DNA from: Paenibacillus_F sp047238265
Lineage (GTDB): Bacteria; Bacillota; Bacilli; Paenibacillales; NBRC-103111
Assembly (NCBI RefSeq): GCF_047238265.1
Contig: NZ_JBDFMM010000001.1
Span: forward strand, 248,001 to 312,000
Direction of reading: 5' to 3'
Length of the DNA: 64,000 bases
Shown: piece after piece, positions 62,220 to 64,000 of the stretch
Position numbering within the stretch: the first letter of the stretch is position 1
Layout of the letters: the number at the start of each line of letters is the position of its first letter
Notes under the pieces: generated by a model
Told to the model about the DNA's origin: nothing
Database searches by the model: none
The model's input: only the letters and a program-made list of their open reading frames with translations
Made by a program: the position numbers and the translations under genes

Positions 62220-64000
62220 ATGGTGACAGAGCAGGATATATTAAACTTTATGCACGAAAATGCGTACAAGCCGATGACGTATCAGGAGCTTGAAAAGCAT
62301 TTCGGCATTGACAGCGCTTCGGAATTTAAGGATTTCGTTAAGCTGCTTAACGATTTGGAGCAATCCGGACACGTACTGCGCACGCGCAACGACCGTTACG
62401 GAGTGCCGGAACGGATGAATCTCATCCGCGGCCGGCTGCAGGCTCATCCCAAAGGATTCGGCTTCCTGATCCCGGACGACCGGGATCACCCTGACGTGTA
62501 CATTCATGCCAACGATATGAATACAGCCATGAATAACGATATTATTCTCGTCCGCGTTACGAGCAAAGGCGCCGCCGGAGGCAAGCTCGAGGGTGAAGTG
62601 GACCGCGTCGTCACACGGGCCAACACAAGAATCGTGGGTACGTTCCAAAATCACGAAAGCTACGGTTTTGTCGTTCCGGATGACAAACGTGTTCAGCGGG
62701 ATATTTTTATTCCGAAGAATGCCTTCCTCGGTGCGGCCGACGGTCAAAAGGTTGTCGTCAACATTGTCCAGTATCCCGAAGGACGTGCGGCTGCCCAAGG
62801 CGAAGTGATCGAAATTCTCGGCCACAAGGATGATCCGGGCGTGGACATTTTGTCTATCATCCGCAAGTTCCAGCTTCCGGAGGCGTTCAGCGAAGAAGTG
62901 ATCTCGGAGGCGGAGAGCGTGCCCGATTCCATCACGGAAGAGGAAATTATCAGCCAGAAACGCCGGGATTTGCGCGGTAAACGCATCGTGACCATTGACG
63001 GCGAGGATGCGAAGGATCTTGACGATGCCGTGAACGTGGAACGGCTGCCGAACGGCAACTATGTGCTGGGCGTCCACATTGCGGACGTAAGTTACTACGT
63101 GACGGAAAATTCAGCGCTGGACCGTGAAGCCTACAACCGCGGATGCTCGGTTTATTTGGTGGACCGCGTCATTCCGATGCTGCCGCACCGGCTGTCCAAC
63201 GGTATCTGCTCGCTCAATCCGCAGGTAGACCGTTTGACCATGTCCTGCGAAATGGAATTCGATGCCGAGCTTAATGTGGTGAGGCACGACATTTTTACAA
63301 GCGTGATCAAAACAAGCGAAAGAATGACGTATAACAACGTCCGCAAGCTGCTGACCGAGGAAGAGCCCGATGCGGAACTTCTGGAGCGTTACGGCTATCT
63401 GGTAGACGATTTCAAGCTGATGGAAGAGCTCGCCATGAAGCTGCGGAATCGCCGTATTCAGCGCGGCGCGATCGATTTCGATTTCCAGGAATCGAAAATT
63501 ATTGTCGATAAGGACGGAACCCCGGTCGATATCGTTAAGCGTGAACGTTCCATTGCGGAAATGATTATCGAAGAGTTTATGCTGGCGGCCAACGAAACGG
63601 TTGCCGAGCACTTCCACTGGCTGAAGGTGCCGTTCCTGTACCGGATTCACGAAGATCCGGATGCGGAGAAGCTGTCGCACTTTATGGAGTTTATTACGAA
63701 TTTCGGCTACGTGGTGCGCGGACGCGGCAATACCGTTCATCCACGCGCGCTTCAGTCTCTTCTTGAGGAGATCAAAGGAACGAAGGAAGAAACCGTCATT
63801 AGTACGGTGATGCTCCGTTCCATGAAGCAGGCCCGCTACGATTCCAACAGCATCGGGCATTTCGGCCTTGCGGCGGAGTTTTACTCCCACTTTACTTCTC
63901 CGATCCGGCGTTATCCGGATTTGATCATTCACCGTGTAATCCGTGAAGTACTGGAGAACGGTGGTGCTCTAACCGATAAGCGCAGTGAATATCTGCGCGG
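62220..64000 (+). CDS. rnr: Ribonuclease R (3' end cut by window)
   Basis: Processive 3'-5' exoribonuclease able to degrade structured RNA, also a partner in trans-translation. 593 codons are present. Order: N-terminal winged-helix (about 1-65, MTYQELEKHFG), two cold-shock domains (about 70-135 GFGFLIPDD and 140-205 SYGFVVPDD), then the RNB domain from about 245, with the metal-binding aspartates in IDGEDAKDLDDAV and the later YSHFTSPIRRYPDL. The S1 domain lies beyond the window. AGAAGGTGAC lies just before ATG 62220, so I take this start; the frame is open 99 codons further upstream. smpB would be expected next. Confidence 0.95.
   Translation, partial: MVTEQDILNFMHENAYKPMTYQELEKHFGIDSASEFKDFVKLLNDLEQSGHVLRTRNDRYGVPERMNLIRGRLQAHPKGFGFLIPDDRDHPDVYIHANDMNTAMNNDIILVRVTSKGAAGGKLEGEVDRVVTRANTRIVGTFQNHESYGFVVPDDKRVQRDIFIPKNAFLGAADGQKVVVNIVQYPEGRAAAQGEVIEILGHKDDPGVDILSIIRKFQLPEAFSEEVISEAESVPDSITEEEIISQKRRDLRGKRIVTIDGEDAKDLDDAVNVERLPNGNYVLGVHIADVSYYVTENSALDREAYNRGCSVYLVDRVIPMLPHRLSNGICSLNPQVDRLTMSCEMEFDAELNVVRHDIFTSVIKTSERMTYNNVRKLLTEEEPDAELLERYGYLVDDFKLMEELAMKLRNRRIQRGAIDFDFQESKIIVDKDGTPVDIVKRERSIAEMIIEEFMLAANETVAEHFHWLKVPFLYRIHEDPDAEKLSHFMEFITNFGYVVRGRGNTVHPRALQSLLEEIKGTKEETVISTVMLRSMKQARYDSNSIGHFGLAAEFYSHFTSPIRRYPDLIIHRVIREVLENGGALTDKRSEYLR

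Overview
The window looks like a chromosomal segment of a Paenibacillus-type Firmicute (family Paenibacillaceae). Support comes from the 16S/23S sequence character, strong AGGAGG-type ribosome binding sites, sigma-A promoters and intrinsic terminators, and gene order that follows Bacillus subtilis over long stretches. The genus is inferred from gene content and rRNA by eye, not from a database match. Nearly everything is conserved housekeeping DNA. I see no prophage, insertion sequence, CRISPR array or obvious defence island.

Left part (1-16,090, all + strand): NAD synthesis (nadA-nadB-nadC), type III pantothenate kinase (coaX), Hsp33 (hslO), a membrane-anchored parvulin-type foldase, cysteine synthase (cysK), then the folate block pabB-pabA-pabC-folP-folB-folK with a small HTH gene, dusB, greA and lysS. 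From coaX on this is the B. subtilis coaX-to-lysS order, with greA as an extra gene.

Middle (16,091-22,453): one rRNA operon and tRNA cluster. The order is 16S - 5S - tRNA-Ile - tRNA-Ala - 23S - tRNA-Ser, Met, Val, Asp, Phe, Tyr, Lys. The only 5S gene lies between 16S and 23S and is followed at once by a terminator-like hairpin. Long inverted repeats flank the 16S gene and the 23S gene and should form the processing stems.

Accessory patch (22,454-26,259): a thiamine-binding-type small protein and a three-gene minus-strand operon (4-TM protein, gluconate-dehydrogenase subunit-3-like protein, GMC flavin oxidoreductase). This is the least conserved part.

Right part (26,260-64,000, mostly + strand): TagO-type transferase, PucR-type regulator, MsmX/UgpC ATPase, then the B. 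subtilis-like blocks hprK-lgt-ppaX-acyltransferase, hisZGDBHAFI, prs, a TPR protein, trxB, glcK, rapZ-yvcK-whiA, an HPr/Crh paralogue, a secreted stalk-domain protein, clpP (minus), dedA, tRNA-Arg (minus), cggR-gap-pgk-tpiA-gpmI-eno, an M50-like membrane protein, secG, and the first 593 codons of rnr, which runs off the end.

Working together: hprK, the HPr-like protein, glcK, msmX, the PucR-type regulator and the cggR glycolytic operon form a carbon-sensing and central glycolysis set. The his operon and prs share PRPP metabolism. clpP carries a CtsR-type operator, trxB carries two abutting PerR-like boxes, and cggR carries a clear CggR operator. The most interesting non-coding signals are the rRNA gene order, the hairpin in the prs leader, the hairpin-rich gap-pgk spacer and the long stop-free leader in frame with rnr.
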